DNA of 64,000 nucleotides from JBCCTX01 sp965263105 (GTDB lineage: Bacteria > Bacteroidota > Bacteroidia > J057). Positions 36,585-44,993 of this stretch are shown one piece after another. The stretch is taken from contig CBDHGL010000002.1 of NCBI GenBank assembly GCA_965263105.1, positions 682,001 through 746,000 of the forward strand, given 5' to 3'. The notes beneath the pieces were generated by a model. It saw nothing but the letters and a program-made list of their open reading frames with translations, searched no databases and had not been told where the DNA came from. The translations under genes were made by a program, and so were the position numbers. Position 1 is the first letter of the stretch, and every line of letters begins with the position of its first letter.

Positions 36585-39500
36585 CTACTTGCTCAACATC
36601 ATTTCTACGCCATTCCAGTCATCAGGGATTCCTTCGATGAGATAATTCCGGCAATGCGTAAGGTAGAGGTCTGCTGCTACGTCGTCGGGATTTACGCTGA
36701 GCACTTTTTTGAAATACTGTAGGCTCGCCTCAAAGTCGCGTTGGTAATAGCTACGCAAGCCCGCTTCAAAATCAGCCAGGGTTTTTTCTTTTAGCAAGCG
36801 AACTTCTGACTCATCCCCTTCGAAGAAGTCATATATACCGATATCTTCCTTTTTCCCCTTGACCATGACCTGACCCAGGTACCTGTATTTGTATTTTACA
36901 GGTTGATCCATCGCTATCAGGGTATCGGCGCTGATCAGAATAGATACGCCATAGTACTTGGTCAGGCCTTCCATCCGAGCGGAAGTATTCACCGTATCCG
37001 ATACGACACCCGCATCCATCCGTTCCTGGTCTCCAATAATCCCGAGAAGGAGGTTGCCTGTATGAACCCCTGTGCCAATCCGAATAGGGATACGTCCTTT
37101 CTTCTCTCGATCTATGTTATACTCTTCTAGCTTCCTGTACATATCGATAGAAGCTTGGATAGCATCTTCGGGTTTATCAGGAAAAAGGGCCATGATCCCA
37201 TCGCCATAATACTGGGCAATAAATCCATTGTACTTTTTGATGATCGGGCCCATTCTACCGAGATAGGAGTTGAGAAAGTCAAAATTTTGCTTGGGCGTCA
37301 TCTGCTCTGCTAAGGTAGTATAGGAACGGATATCTGAAAACAGCACCGTATAGATTCCTTCTTTTCCATCGCCCAATTGCGTATCCATGATGCTCTTATG
37401 TCCCAGGGAGCGGATAAATTCCTGGGGGACAAAGCGCCCATAGGCCATATTGATCGAGTACAGGTTCAGGTGGGTTTTTATCCTTGCGAGTAATTCCTCT
37501 CGAGAAAAGGGCTTCGAAATATAGTCATTGGCTCCGTATGACAATCCTGTCACCAGGTCCATAACCTGGTTTTTGGCGGTAACGATGATGATTGGGAGCT
37601 CATTGAGGAGGTAGTTCTCCCGAATTTTCTGGCAGACTTCAAAGCCCGACATCCGAGGCATCATGATGTCGAGTAGGATGAGGTCCAAATCTCCATTGTT
37701 GGCAACCATCTGTAAGGCCTCTTCTCCATTGTTGGCTACGGATACCCGATAGCTTTCCAAGGATAGAATATTTTTCAACACCCGTTGATTGATTGGTTCA
37801 TCGTCTACAACGAGAATATGTACGGGGTGCTTGTCACCATTTTCTTCAATGGGGGCATTTAGTTGACTTTGAAAAGGGAAGCTAATCGAATGGCTCATCG
37901 CAGCGCCCAGACTTTCTCCTACCTGTATGCGATCGTAGCTAGGCAAGTCGTATTCCAGATTTTCTCCCTTTGCTATAGGTAGGGTAAAATAAAAGGTTGA
38001 ACCTTGTCCCACCTCGGAGTCCACCCAGATTTTTCCCTTATGGAGTTCAACCAATTGGCGGGTAATGCTCAAGCCCAGGCCAGATCCTCCATATTCTCTT
38101 GCAATTGAACCATCAGCTTGCTCAAAGGACCGGAAAATGGTTTCCATCCTGTCCTTGGGTATCCCAATTCCCTCATCTCGAATACTTATTTGCAAATTGT
38201 CCCCCATCAATTCAGCCGAAAGGTAAATATCTCCTTCTGGAGTGAATTTGATGGCGTTCCCCATGAGGTTGTAGAGAATTTGCTGCAAACGCGTCTCATC
38301 TGCCCAAACTGGGGGTAAGTCATCAGGAATGTCATTATGTACGCTAAGCTCCTTTTCCTGCACCAGAGACGAGAGGGTCTTCAATACAATATCCGATAGG
38401 GACCGCATGTCCAAGGGCTTACATTGTATTTCGATTTCGAAATTCTTCAGCTTGGCAAAATCCAGCAGGTCATTGACCATGGCATTGAGGCGCCTGCCAG
38501 AATCTACGATGACAGACAGGTTTTCATGGAGGTGAGAAAGGTCTCCCTTCTTCATGCCTGCAAGCATTCCTTCAGCTATGCCGATAATTCCATTCAAAGG
38601 CGTTCGGAGTTCGTGAGAGGTATTGGCCAGGAACTCGTCCTTCATTTGATCCGCCTTACGCAATTTCTCATTGGCATCGTGCTCCAGTTCCAGGCTACGA
38701 GCCAGAGCTTGTTTCTTTTCGTCCTCCAGGTTTCGCTGTTTGTAGCCGACCCCCAAGGCAAAGAAGCTTAACTGCAGGATGATGCTTAGTTCTGCGGCTA
38801 ACATCGACTGGCGAAAGGGGATCCATCCCAGATTCAAGGCTGCCAGCCCAAAAGGAATTCCAACGCCGAGGATCAGAAACATATTGGCGATGAGGTAATA
38901 CCTGGCCAACTTAAAGCCCTTGGTGTACACCCGAATGCCGAGGTACATCATCAGGAAGAGCCCTGCGGGAATCAAGAGAGTAAACACGTTGAAGGAATCA
39001 TTGATCCAGCCGGTAATAGATTCTCTCGATGTCCATTGGGCCAATTTATTTTCAAAGGCAATCACCAAAATGATCGCAGCACCTACCAGGGAAAACAAGA
39101 CCTTATAGCTTAAAATAAAGCCCAGTGCCTGCGGAAGGGTTTCCTTGAGGTTGAGATATACCTCGGTGAAGCGCATTATGCCATAGGTGGCTATCCAAAT
39201 TCCCAGGAAATAAATAAAAAGTTCATACTCCCCGTGCCGTGGGAGAAACGAGTGATAGTAGGATGCATTGGAAACGACTAAAATCAGTCCCAATATGTAA
39301 ATCACATAAAACAGATAGGCACGATAGCGGACCGAGATAAAAAGGAGTAAGAAATAAACCCCTTGTACCCATAAGATACCGAGGAAAATGCCTCGATTGT
39401 GATGGGCCTTTTCCGCATTCTCAACCATGTATTCTTCATTCATGTGGAGAATGGTGATCTCCGAAGGAATCGTGACATGATTCGCCCCTTGAAGACGGAT

Positions 39501-40286
39501 ATAGATTTCCTTTTCTTCGTTTTGACCTAGGGCTAAGCGAAACATGCTTCGCCAGTCCTCGGTGCTTTTCTCCGCTGGATGAAATTTACTCCCAGTGCGT
39601 TGAATCTCCCAATCCCCTTTTCCATCGGGTATGTAAACGTATACTTCTTTCCAGGAATAACTATCCTTGCCTACCATAAAGAGGTAGGAACCCGATGTGT
39701 CTGGGAGTCCAGTGAATTTGATACGGACCCAATACACCACATTCGCTTTTTCAAGATCCATTTCCGTCGAAGTATTGGTGAGGAAATCGGAACGCATGGC
39801 CGGATGACTCACCTGATCTATGGATAGATCTCCTATGCTATCTACCAACAGGTAGAGGGCGTTGTATAGGACATTAAATTGATATCCAGCAATGTCATCG
39901 TACTGGGTGAAGTTTTTGCCTATTTCGTAGCCCATGGCTGCTCGCAGGGGACGAAATACTTCCAGGAGAGAATCCTCACGATTAGCGGCGTTTCCAGACT
40001 GCTGATAGTGGTATATAATAAGAGATAAGGCATTGACCAGGCTAGAGGTATCCTGGAATCGCCGGGAAAGCCGTTCAGCCTGGTTGGCGAGTTGTAGAGC
40101 AGAATCCCTGAGAGGATTCTCCTGAAAATAGAGTTGATTGGCTACTTGTACCAACAACGAGGCCCTTAAGCTATCCGGAGTATAGGATAATAGCCGTTGC
40201 AAGGAATCCTCCTGCTGCACAAGATCCTGCGCGAAGCCCGACGAAAGATGCAGGCCTAGGATTATTGCCCAGAACAACCTTTTCAT
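36585..40286 (-). CDS. 7TMR-DISM sensor kinase / receiver / nucleotide cyclase fusion
   Basis: 1233 aa. Domains in order: signal peptide; helical repeats (~20-120); 7TMR-DISM extracellular domain (~130-285) and seven membrane helices (~298-515); coiled coil; HisKA with FLANTSHELRTPLNG (His558); HATPase with NLMGNAIKF, DEGIGIP and GGSGLGLS; receiver with DD at 828-829, phosphoacceptor Asp873 and Lys925; and a class III cyclase (~975-1110) with metal Asps at 985 (FSDIRS) and 1029 (YYGDG). The usual Lys before the second Asp is Gln (AQYYGDG). A TPR-like stretch ends the protein. It likely links an outer signal to cAMP/cGMP in one chain; no separate target gene is beside it. Confidence 0.94.
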   Translation of the reverse strand: MKRLFWAIILGLHLSSGFAQDLVQQEDSLQRLLSYTPDSLRASLLVQVANQLYFQENPLRDSALQLANQAERLSRRFQDTSSLVNALSLIIYHYQQSGNAANREDSLLEVFRPLRAAMGYEIGKNFTQYDDIAGYQFNVLYNALYLLVDSIGDLSIDQVSHPAMRSDFLTNTSTEMDLEKANVVYWVRIKFTGLPDTSGSYLFMVGKDSYSWKEVYVYIPDGKGDWEIQRTGSKFHPAEKSTEDWRSMFRLALGQNEEKEIYIRLQGANHVTIPSEITILHMNEEYMVENAEKAHHNRGIFLGILWVQGVYFLLLFISVRYRAYLFYVIYILGLILVVSNASYYHSFLPRHGEYELFIYFLGIWIATYGIMRFTEVYLNLKETLPQALGFILSYKVLFSLVGAAIILVIAFENKLAQWTSRESITGWINDSFNVFTLLIPAGLFLMMYLGIRVYTKGFKLARYYLIANMFLILGVGIPFGLAALNLGWIPFRQSMLAAELSIILQLSFFALGVGYKQRNLEDEKKQALARSLELEHDANEKLRKADQMKDEFLANTSHELRTPLNGIIGIAEGMLAGMKKGDLSHLHENLSVIVDSGRRLNAMVNDLLDFAKLKNFEIEIQCKPLDMRSLSDIVLKTLSSLVQEKELSVHNDIPDDLPPVWADETRLQQILYNLMGNAIKFTPEGDIYLSAELMGDNLQISIRDEGIGIPKDRMETIFRSFEQADGSIAREYGGSGLGLSITRQLVELHKGKIWVDSEVGQGSTFYFTLPIAKGENLEYDLPSYDRIQVGESLGAAMSHSISFPFQSQLNAPIEENGDKHPVHILVVDDEPINQRVLKNILSLESYRVSVANNGEEALQMVANNGDLDLILLDIMMPRMSGFEVCQKIRENYLLNELPIIIVTAKNQVMDLVTGLSYGANDYISKPFSREELLARIKTHLNLYSINMAYGRFVPQEFIRSLGHKSIMDTQLGDGKEGIYTVLFSDIRSYTTLAEQMTPKQNFDFLNSYLGRMGPIIKKYNGFIAQYYGDGIMALFPDKPEDAIQASIDMYRKLEEYNIDREKKGRIPIRIGTGVHTGNLLLGIIGDQERMDAGVVSDTVNTSARMEGLTKYYGVSILISADTLIAMDQPVKYKYRYLGQVMVKGKKEDIGIYDFFEGDESEVRLLKEKTLADFEAGLRSYYQRDFEASLQYFKKVLSVNPDDVAADLYLTHCRNYLIEGIPDDWNGVEMMLSK

Positions 40287-40318
40287 TGTCTCTCAATATA
40301 CCAAAAATGGTGAGAATA

Positions 40319-40420
40319 TAGGAGAAATGAGAAATTGAAAAATGAGAATTGAAAAAGGGAGGACCCAGTAAGGACAACGCCATGGCTTGTCCCATAAATA
40401 GAAAAGTCCCAATTAGGGAG
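40319..40420. repeat. Dispersed ~100-bp intergenic repeat, copy 1
   Basis: Runs from ggagaaatgagaaattgaaa through gaaaaaggg to aaaagtccca. Within it ggacaacgccatggcttgtcc can fold back on itself. A related copy is at 42147-42245. No gene fits here. Confidence 0.55.
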
Positions 40421-40550
40421 ACAAAATAGTTAGTAAGTCGACAATCCACAGCCAAGATTTTAAGTAGGTGGACAAAAAAAATCAGGGATTGATATCTCTG
40501 ATTTCTCTATGGAACTAGAAATATGAGTTCAAAGGCCTTCTTCTCGCAGG

Positions 40551-40700
40551 AGAATCCCGGTGCCGTTAGGTACCTAATATGGGTAGAAAAGGTCCCCCAT
40601 CCCTTTTTATCGCCGGCGAGGTATCAACTTGGATACCTCGCCGGCGGAATAGGGGGGCATTATGAATCTACCCATAGGCTACCCCTACAGGGTAATCTTT
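40551..40700. repeat. Nested inverted repeat (structured intergenic element)
   Basis: The centre is a perfect 15-bp stem, cgccggcgaggtatc (40611-40625) with its complement at 40632-40646 and loop aacttg. An outer pair, tatgggtaga (40578-40587) and tctacccata (40667-40676), encloses it, with cccccat/aggggggcat between. Further out, ggtgccgttaggtacc and taggctacccctac are also palindrome-like. Such elements occur in many copies in Bacteroidota genomes, to my recollection; their role is not known. Confidence 0.65.
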
Positions 40701-40790
40701 TCATTCCATGAAAAAATACCCACTTTCCTTTGTCCACTTACTTAGGTATAATTGAGAAAACAATACCGTGAACCAGCGACCACACACAAA

Positions 40791-40820
40791 AAGTACAAGC
40801 CCCTTTCGGAGCTTGTACTT
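40791..40820. other. 10-bp hairpin, possible terminator or RNA end
   Basis: aagtacaagc (40791-40800) pairs perfectly with gcttgtactt (40811-40820) around a 10-base loop. It is not followed by a T-run on either strand. The rest of the 800-bp gap between the kinase and the next gene (40700-41020) holds nothing else I can name. Confidence 0.45.
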
Positions 40821-41023
40821 GTAATTCGGCTTGATGTGTACGTGTTGTGCAACTAAATCCAAAAAAGGTCTCTTGGTTTAGGGCTCGAACTCTACGAATA
40901 AACATTTACATAAAAATAGTTTATTATAAAATTCCAAAGTTTATAATTTAGACTGTTCCGGCAAAAAAAGTCACCCATATAGGGCGTAAAGCGTTGGATA
41001 TACTTCAGGGCATTGCTGTCTAA

Positions 41024-41056
41024 TAAAAAAGGTCCACCCTTATTAGGGATGGACCT
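41024..41056 (-). terminator. Rho-independent terminator
   Basis: On the minus strand AGGTCCA and TGGACCT pair (7 bp), continuing past a one-base bulge with CCCT/AGGG around an AATA loop, and TTTTTTA follows. It lies 27 bp after the stop of the peptidoglycan-binding protein. Confidence 0.85.
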
Positions 41057-41082
41057 CTATGCGGTTCAATCGCTCTCTAAAC

Positions 41083-42078
41083 CTAACGAGAAAGTTTGCG
41101 ATAGGTGATCACATCTTTAAGTCCAAGAGACTCAAGCGTTTTAAGGTTCAGGTTACCCACAGGTAAGTTGTTGTCAACCTGATACTGCTTGATGGCTGTT
41201 TGGGTTTGAAGTCCCATTACACCATCAGTAGGCCCTGCGTTGTATCCTTTTCTTTTCAGAGATTCCTGGATTTGACGAATGGTAGCACTGGTTGTTTGAT
41301 CTGCGCATAAAATTTCCGTCCATACCGTGTATCCCCCTTTCTTCACCAACTTGCGCTCAGATACGGTTTTATAAACGGCTGGAATAACCTGCTCATTGAC
41401 CTTTTCGTCGGCAACTTTTACCGTCTTAGAAACGGCATTATATACTGGATCAATAGCTACCTCTACTGTACGTGCAGGCTGGTCTACCACACGCTTAGTT
41501 ACAGTCTTGTACTTTGCGGGAATTACTTCTTCGACAGTCTGGGCCTCAGATAGCAAAACCTGAGTAGACTCCGTGCGATAAACGGCAGGGATTTCCTCAT
41601 AACAGAGAATGAAACAATCATCTGCGTTTTCAGAGAAGCAATTAGGGTCTTTCATTTTGCGTACCCATTCTCCTCGTGCTTCGCTTACCAATACTCTTTT
41701 GCTTTCAGTTGTGTATTTGGCCGGAATAGTCTTTACGATCTTTTTCTCAGGTTCTACCAATACTTGCTCAGTTACCGTTTTGTAAGTAGCGGGTATCACT
41801 TTGTAGGTTTTACCGCCTTCTTTTACCATTACTCTTTCAGTTTCGGTGGTATATCTGGCAGGAGTAACAGAAAGTTTGGTCGCTTCTTCTTTTACCAAGA
41901 CTCTTTTTTCAACTGTCTCATACACATCGGGAGCCTTACATTTTGCATAACACTTTCCTACTTCATCAGTAGGAGGCAAATCGCCAAAAGGGAGATCTTC
42001 GGTTTGCCCGTAGCTGAAGATACTCGCAACGAGAGTAAAGACAGCCGTTAAAAGGAATGATTTTGTAGCTTTTTGCAT
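41083..42078 (-). CDS. Secreted repeat protein with C-terminal peptidoglycan-binding domain
   Basis: 331 aa from ATG 42076-42078, which starts the signal peptide (SFLLTAVFTLVASIFSYG); an in-frame upstream start would add 71 residues. The middle consists of about eight imperfect repeats of 20-25 residues with the core VIPA-x-Y-x-T-V-x-x-x-VLV. The end has a PG_binding_1 domain (ATIRQIQESLKRKGYNAGPTDG, then LQTQTAIKQYQVDNNLP). Cysteines at KCYAKC and NCFSENADDCFILC may form disulfides. It probably sits in the periplasm, anchored to peptidoglycan. The function of the repeats is unknown. Confidence 0.85.
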   Translation of the reverse strand: MQKATKSFLLTAVFTLVASIFSYGQTEDLPFGDLPPTDEVGKCYAKCKAPDVYETVEKRVLVKEEATKLSVTPARYTTETERVMVKEGGKTYKVIPATYKTVTEQVLVEPEKKIVKTIPAKYTTESKRVLVSEARGEWVRKMKDPNCFSENADDCFILCYEEIPAVYRTESTQVLLSEAQTVEEVIPAKYKTVTKRVVDQPARTVEVAIDPVYNAVSKTVKVADEKVNEQVIPAVYKTVSERKLVKKGGYTVWTEILCADQTTSATIRQIQESLKRKGYNAGPTDGVMGLQTQTAIKQYQVDNNLPVGNLNLKTLESLGLKDVITYRKLSR

Positions 42079-42146
42079 AAACTTGATTATGGGTTTTGTT
42101 AAAATCACTGTTCTGACGTGCTTTTGGCAAAAAGGTAACAGAATTG

Positions 42147-42382
42147 ATAGGAGAAATGATAAATGGAAATATGAGAATGGAAAAAGGGCAAGCCCGTAGA
42201 GACAAGGCCATAGCTTGTCTCCCCAAAAAAAGTCCCAACCTGCGTAGCTTAGGTTACATATTAATGTTTGTGTCAACATTCTACCGACCACTCAGGGTGG
42301 CCGAGAATGGCTTTTCTAAGAAAGAACTTACGTTTCACTACGCCCCTTTAGGGCCCAAATGAGTCCTGAAGGGACGAAATAT
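42147..42382. repeat. Dispersed intergenic repeat copy 2 and hairpin
   Basis: 42147-42245 matches the repeat at 40319-40420: gaatggaaaaagggcaagccc, agacaaggccatagcttgtct (self-complementary ends) and aaaaagtcccaac. After it, gcccctttagggc at ~42342 folds, followed by gaagggacgaaatat. No gene between 42079 and 42457. Confidence 0.5.
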
Positions 42383-42457
42383 CATCAGGTGGGGGAGTTA
42401 CCCAAGGATATAATCCCCTAACCTGCACATCGTGAAACAAAGGTAAGGATACAATGG

Positions 42458-42985
42458 CTAAGGCAGATATTTCTCCGGGATAGGATTCTCCTCCGTTTCT
42501 CCTAACCAATAGATCTGTAAGACACGCCAGTGTTCACCATCATGAAGTAATTGAATGCTATTGATTCCCCGGGCAAAGGGCTTTTCATCCGAGGCGCTTC
42601 GTCGGGAATCATAGGTACTCCATACATGAACTAGCGACCCATAGCTCTCGATTACCCGGTGAATTTCTTCTTCAAAAAAGCCTTCCTTTTCCAAATAATC
42701 TCTAGCCCTTTCTACGTATTGATCTGGACTCATAATCTGTAGTCCGACCTTCCCTTCAGCATCCTTGCGGGAGGGAATAAGTTGCGCCCCATCGACAAAT
42801 AAGTTGCGAAAGCGATCCCAATCCCTGGCTACGCCTTTCTCACCAGAAATACTGGCGTATAAGGCCTCTATTAAGGCATCCGGACTCTCCAAATCAGCGT
42901 CATATTTATCTTGCGAGTAGACTTTCTGCATAGAACTTGACAGAAGGAGTAGACATATAGGGAGAATTAAGTATGTTGTTTTCAT
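42458..42985 (-). CDS. Secreted NTF2/SnoaL-like protein
   Basis: 175 aa with signal peptide (LILPICLLLLSSSMQKVYS). SPDALIEALYASISGEKG, WDRFRNLFVDGAQLIP, SYGSLVHVWSTYDSR and INSIQLLHDGEHWRVLQIYW follow the order of the cone-shaped NTF2 fold. No catalytic residue can be assigned. Divergent from the methyltransferase gene. Confidence 0.8.
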   Translation of the reverse strand: MKTTYLILPICLLLLSSSMQKVYSQDKYDADLESPDALIEALYASISGEKGVARDWDRFRNLFVDGAQLIPSRKDAEGKVGLQIMSPDQYVERARDYLEKEGFFEEEIHRVIESYGSLVHVWSTYDSRRSASDEKPFARGINSIQLLHDGEHWRVLQIYWLGETEENPIPEKYLP

Positions 42986-43053
42986 AAGGTTAATATTTTG
43001 TTCGGCATCTTGAAGGAAGATACAGTAGATACATATTGAAACAAAAATTCATC

Positions 43054-43827
43054 ATGGAAAAACCCAAAGCCTATAAAATTTTCGATGAGCGCAGCCTGGA
43101 AACGGATTATCGGACTCTTGTATCTCTACTCCAACCTGGAATGAAGGTCCTGGATGTAGGTTGTGGTACTGGGGCCATTTCAGCAGGCATTGCGGAGCAA
43201 GTTGGACCTGAAGGGAGGGTATGGGCTATGGACAAAAATGCAGATAGTATCCGCAGTGGAGCGTTAACATATGCAGCGGTCAAAAATCTTCAATTGTTCG
43301 AGGGAGATATTTTGGACTGGGAAACGGATCTCCGCTTTGACCTGATCGTTTCTGCTAGAGCGCTCCAATGGATGGATCGACCCCAGGAAGCTGTCAAGCA
43401 TATGGTAAGCTTCCTCAAACCCCAAGGCTGGCTATCTGTGCTCGATTACAACCATGAGGAATTAGAATGGTCCCCTGCTCCCCCCCAAAGTATGCAGACC
43501 TATTACCAACGCTGGCTTCAATGGCGAGCTGACCAGGGACTTAATAACCGAATAGCCGAAGACCTTCCTGAATATTTTGAGGAAGCGGGGTTGGAGGAAA
43601 TAGAATCCCTCAATTCTGATGAGACTTACGAACGTGGAGTAGCTAATTTCCCTTCTAAAATAAACATCTGGACCCAGGTGGCCAAGAAGCATCAAGTCGA
43701 AACCGTAGGCCTTGGGACTCTGGAAGAAAGAGAGCAGTGCGTCGAACAGTATGAGGATTGGACTAAGCAGGAGGCGCAGAAAATGGTCATGAAGCTGACA
43801 GAAGTAAGGGGAATCCTAAACAAGTAG
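43054..43827 (+). CDS. SAM-dependent methyltransferase
   Basis: 257 aa from ATG 43054; a TTG start six codons upstream is less likely. Motif I MKVLDVGCGTGAISAGIA, motif II VWAMDKN, motif post-II DLIVSARALQWMDRPQEAVKHM, and FLKPQGWLSVLDYN. Fits Methyltransf_25/31-type small-molecule enzymes. The substrate is unknown. Confidence 0.88.
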   Translation: MEKPKAYKIFDERSLETDYRTLVSLLQPGMKVLDVGCGTGAISAGIAEQVGPEGRVWAMDKNADSIRSGALTYAAVKNLQLFEGDILDWETDLRFDLIVSARALQWMDRPQEAVKHMVSFLKPQGWLSVLDYNHEELEWSPAPPQSMQTYYQRWLQWRADQGLNNRIAEDLPEYFEEAGLEEIESLNSDETYERGVANFPSKINIWTQVAKKHQVETVGLGTLEEREQCVEQYEDWTKQEAQKMVMKLTEVRGILNK

Positions 43828-43859
43828 AAACATTAAAAAAAGCAAAACGTACTTATCAT

Positions 43860-43889
43860 TATACAACATTTGTATATACAACAATTGTA
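43860..43889. promoter_or_regulatory. Candidate MarR operators
   Basis: Two inverted repeats side by side, 11 bp before the MarR start: TATACAA-CAT-TTGTATA (43860-43876) and TACAA-CAA-TTGTA (43877-43889). The size and the place fit autoregulation by the following gene. Confidence 0.6.
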
Positions 43890-43899
43890 GCGAACTAAA

Positions 43900-44322
43900 A
43901 TGTATTACCAAGCTATTCTCAGTATCATTAAAGCAGGGCACCGCATCACGGACCAGGTAAGCAGAGAACTCAAAGAGTTTGACATTACAGAACCTCAGTA
44001 CAATGTATTGAGGATTTTGAGGGGGGCAAAGGGTAAACCGATCACTGTACAGGAGATTCAGTGTAAAATGGTGCAGCGCAGTAGTAATGTTACGCGTATC
44101 ATTGACAAACTTCTGGAAAAGGACTGTGTTACAAGGGAAGAGTGTTCCAGCAATCGCCGAAAAATGGATATCAGCCTTACTTCAGAAGGCTTGAATTTAT
44201 TAAAGAAACTGGATAAAAAGTTACAGGCCTTTCACGCTCCTATGAAGGATCGCCTGACAGAACAAGAACTGAAAGTGTTGAATGATTTAATTACAAAACT
44301 GACCTATGAAAAAGTTGAATAA
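43900..44322 (+). CDS. MarR-family transcriptional regulator
   Basis: 140 aa winged helix: LKEFDITEPQYNVLRILRG, QEIQCKMVQRSSNVTRIIDKLLEKDCV (in parts, residues ~52-78), and the wing with REECSSNRRKMDISLTSEG. Its stop overlaps the start of the reductase gene by 17 bp, so the two are one operon. Cys residues (two near the wing, one in the recognition helix region) may allow redox sensing, by inference. Confidence 0.9.
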   Translation: MYYQAILSIIKAGHRITDQVSRELKEFDITEPQYNVLRILRGAKGKPITVQEIQCKMVQRSSNVTRIIDKLLEKDCVTREECSSNRRKMDISLTSEGLNLLKKLDKKLQAFHAPMKDRLTEQELKVLNDLITKLTYEKVE

Positions 44323-44881
44323 AAAAATTGTGGCCATGGGTGCGAGTAGTAGTAGGCAATCTATTAATAAGCAGTTTGCCCAATTTGCAGCGCATCAGGT
44401 ACCTCATGCAGAGGTAAACTTACTAGATTTAAACGACTATGAGATGCCTATTTATAGCATTGATAGAGAGCAAGAGGAGGGCATTCCGAAATTGGCATAT
44501 GATTTCAAAGAACAACTCCTGGAGGCCGATGGCCTGGTGATCTCCTTTGCTGAACATAATGGCGTCTATACAGCTGCCTTTAAGAATATCATGGATTGGA
44601 TCTCCCGGATAAAGGGAAGCACCTTTGGGGATAAACCCATGCTCCTATTGGCTACTTCACCAGGAAAACGAGGGGGGAAAACTATATTAGAAATTGCTGT
44701 TAAACGCTTTGCCTTTATGAACAAAGGGAGTATCGCATCCTTTTCCTTACCTTCATTCCGGGATAACTTTACCAATGAAACTGGAATCAAAAACCCCGAA
44801 CTGCGTCAGGATTTTCAGGATCAGATCCACAAATTTATCAACGCCATACAAAAGGAAGACATGGAGACAATAAAGACATAG
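44306..44881 (+). CDS. NAD(P)H-dependent FMN reductase-like protein
   Basis: 191 aa flavodoxin-like fold: IVAMGASSSRQSINKQFAQFA (phosphate loop, residues 8-28, in parts), VNLLDLNDYEMPIY, ADGLVISFAEHNGVYTAAFKNIMDWISRI and KPMLLLATSPGKRGG. This is the NADPH-dependent FMN/quinone reductase family. It overlaps the MarR gene and is likely repressed by it; such pairs answer to quinone or electrophile stress. Confidence 0.9.
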   Translation: MKKLNKKIVAMGASSSRQSINKQFAQFAAHQVPHAEVNLLDLNDYEMPIYSIDREQEEGIPKLAYDFKEQLLEADGLVISFAEHNGVYTAAFKNIMDWISRIKGSTFGDKPMLLLATSPGKRGGKTILEIAVKRFAFMNKGSIASFSLPSFRDNFTNETGIKNPELRQDFQDQIHKFINAIQKEDMETIKT

Positions 44882-44993
44882 GGTTTAGCAAAATTCTCTG
44901 GTTTTTAAGAGTCTCTGGTGAAAACCCAGATGAGATAAAATAAATGGGCAGCAAATCGGTTATAATTTCATAATAACGGTTCGCTGCTCATTT

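Noticed and set aside
40851..40905. tRNA-like stretch with gggctcgaactctacg
   Set aside because: The T-arm cannot form a 5-bp stem and no acceptor or anticodon arm can be drawn on either strand.
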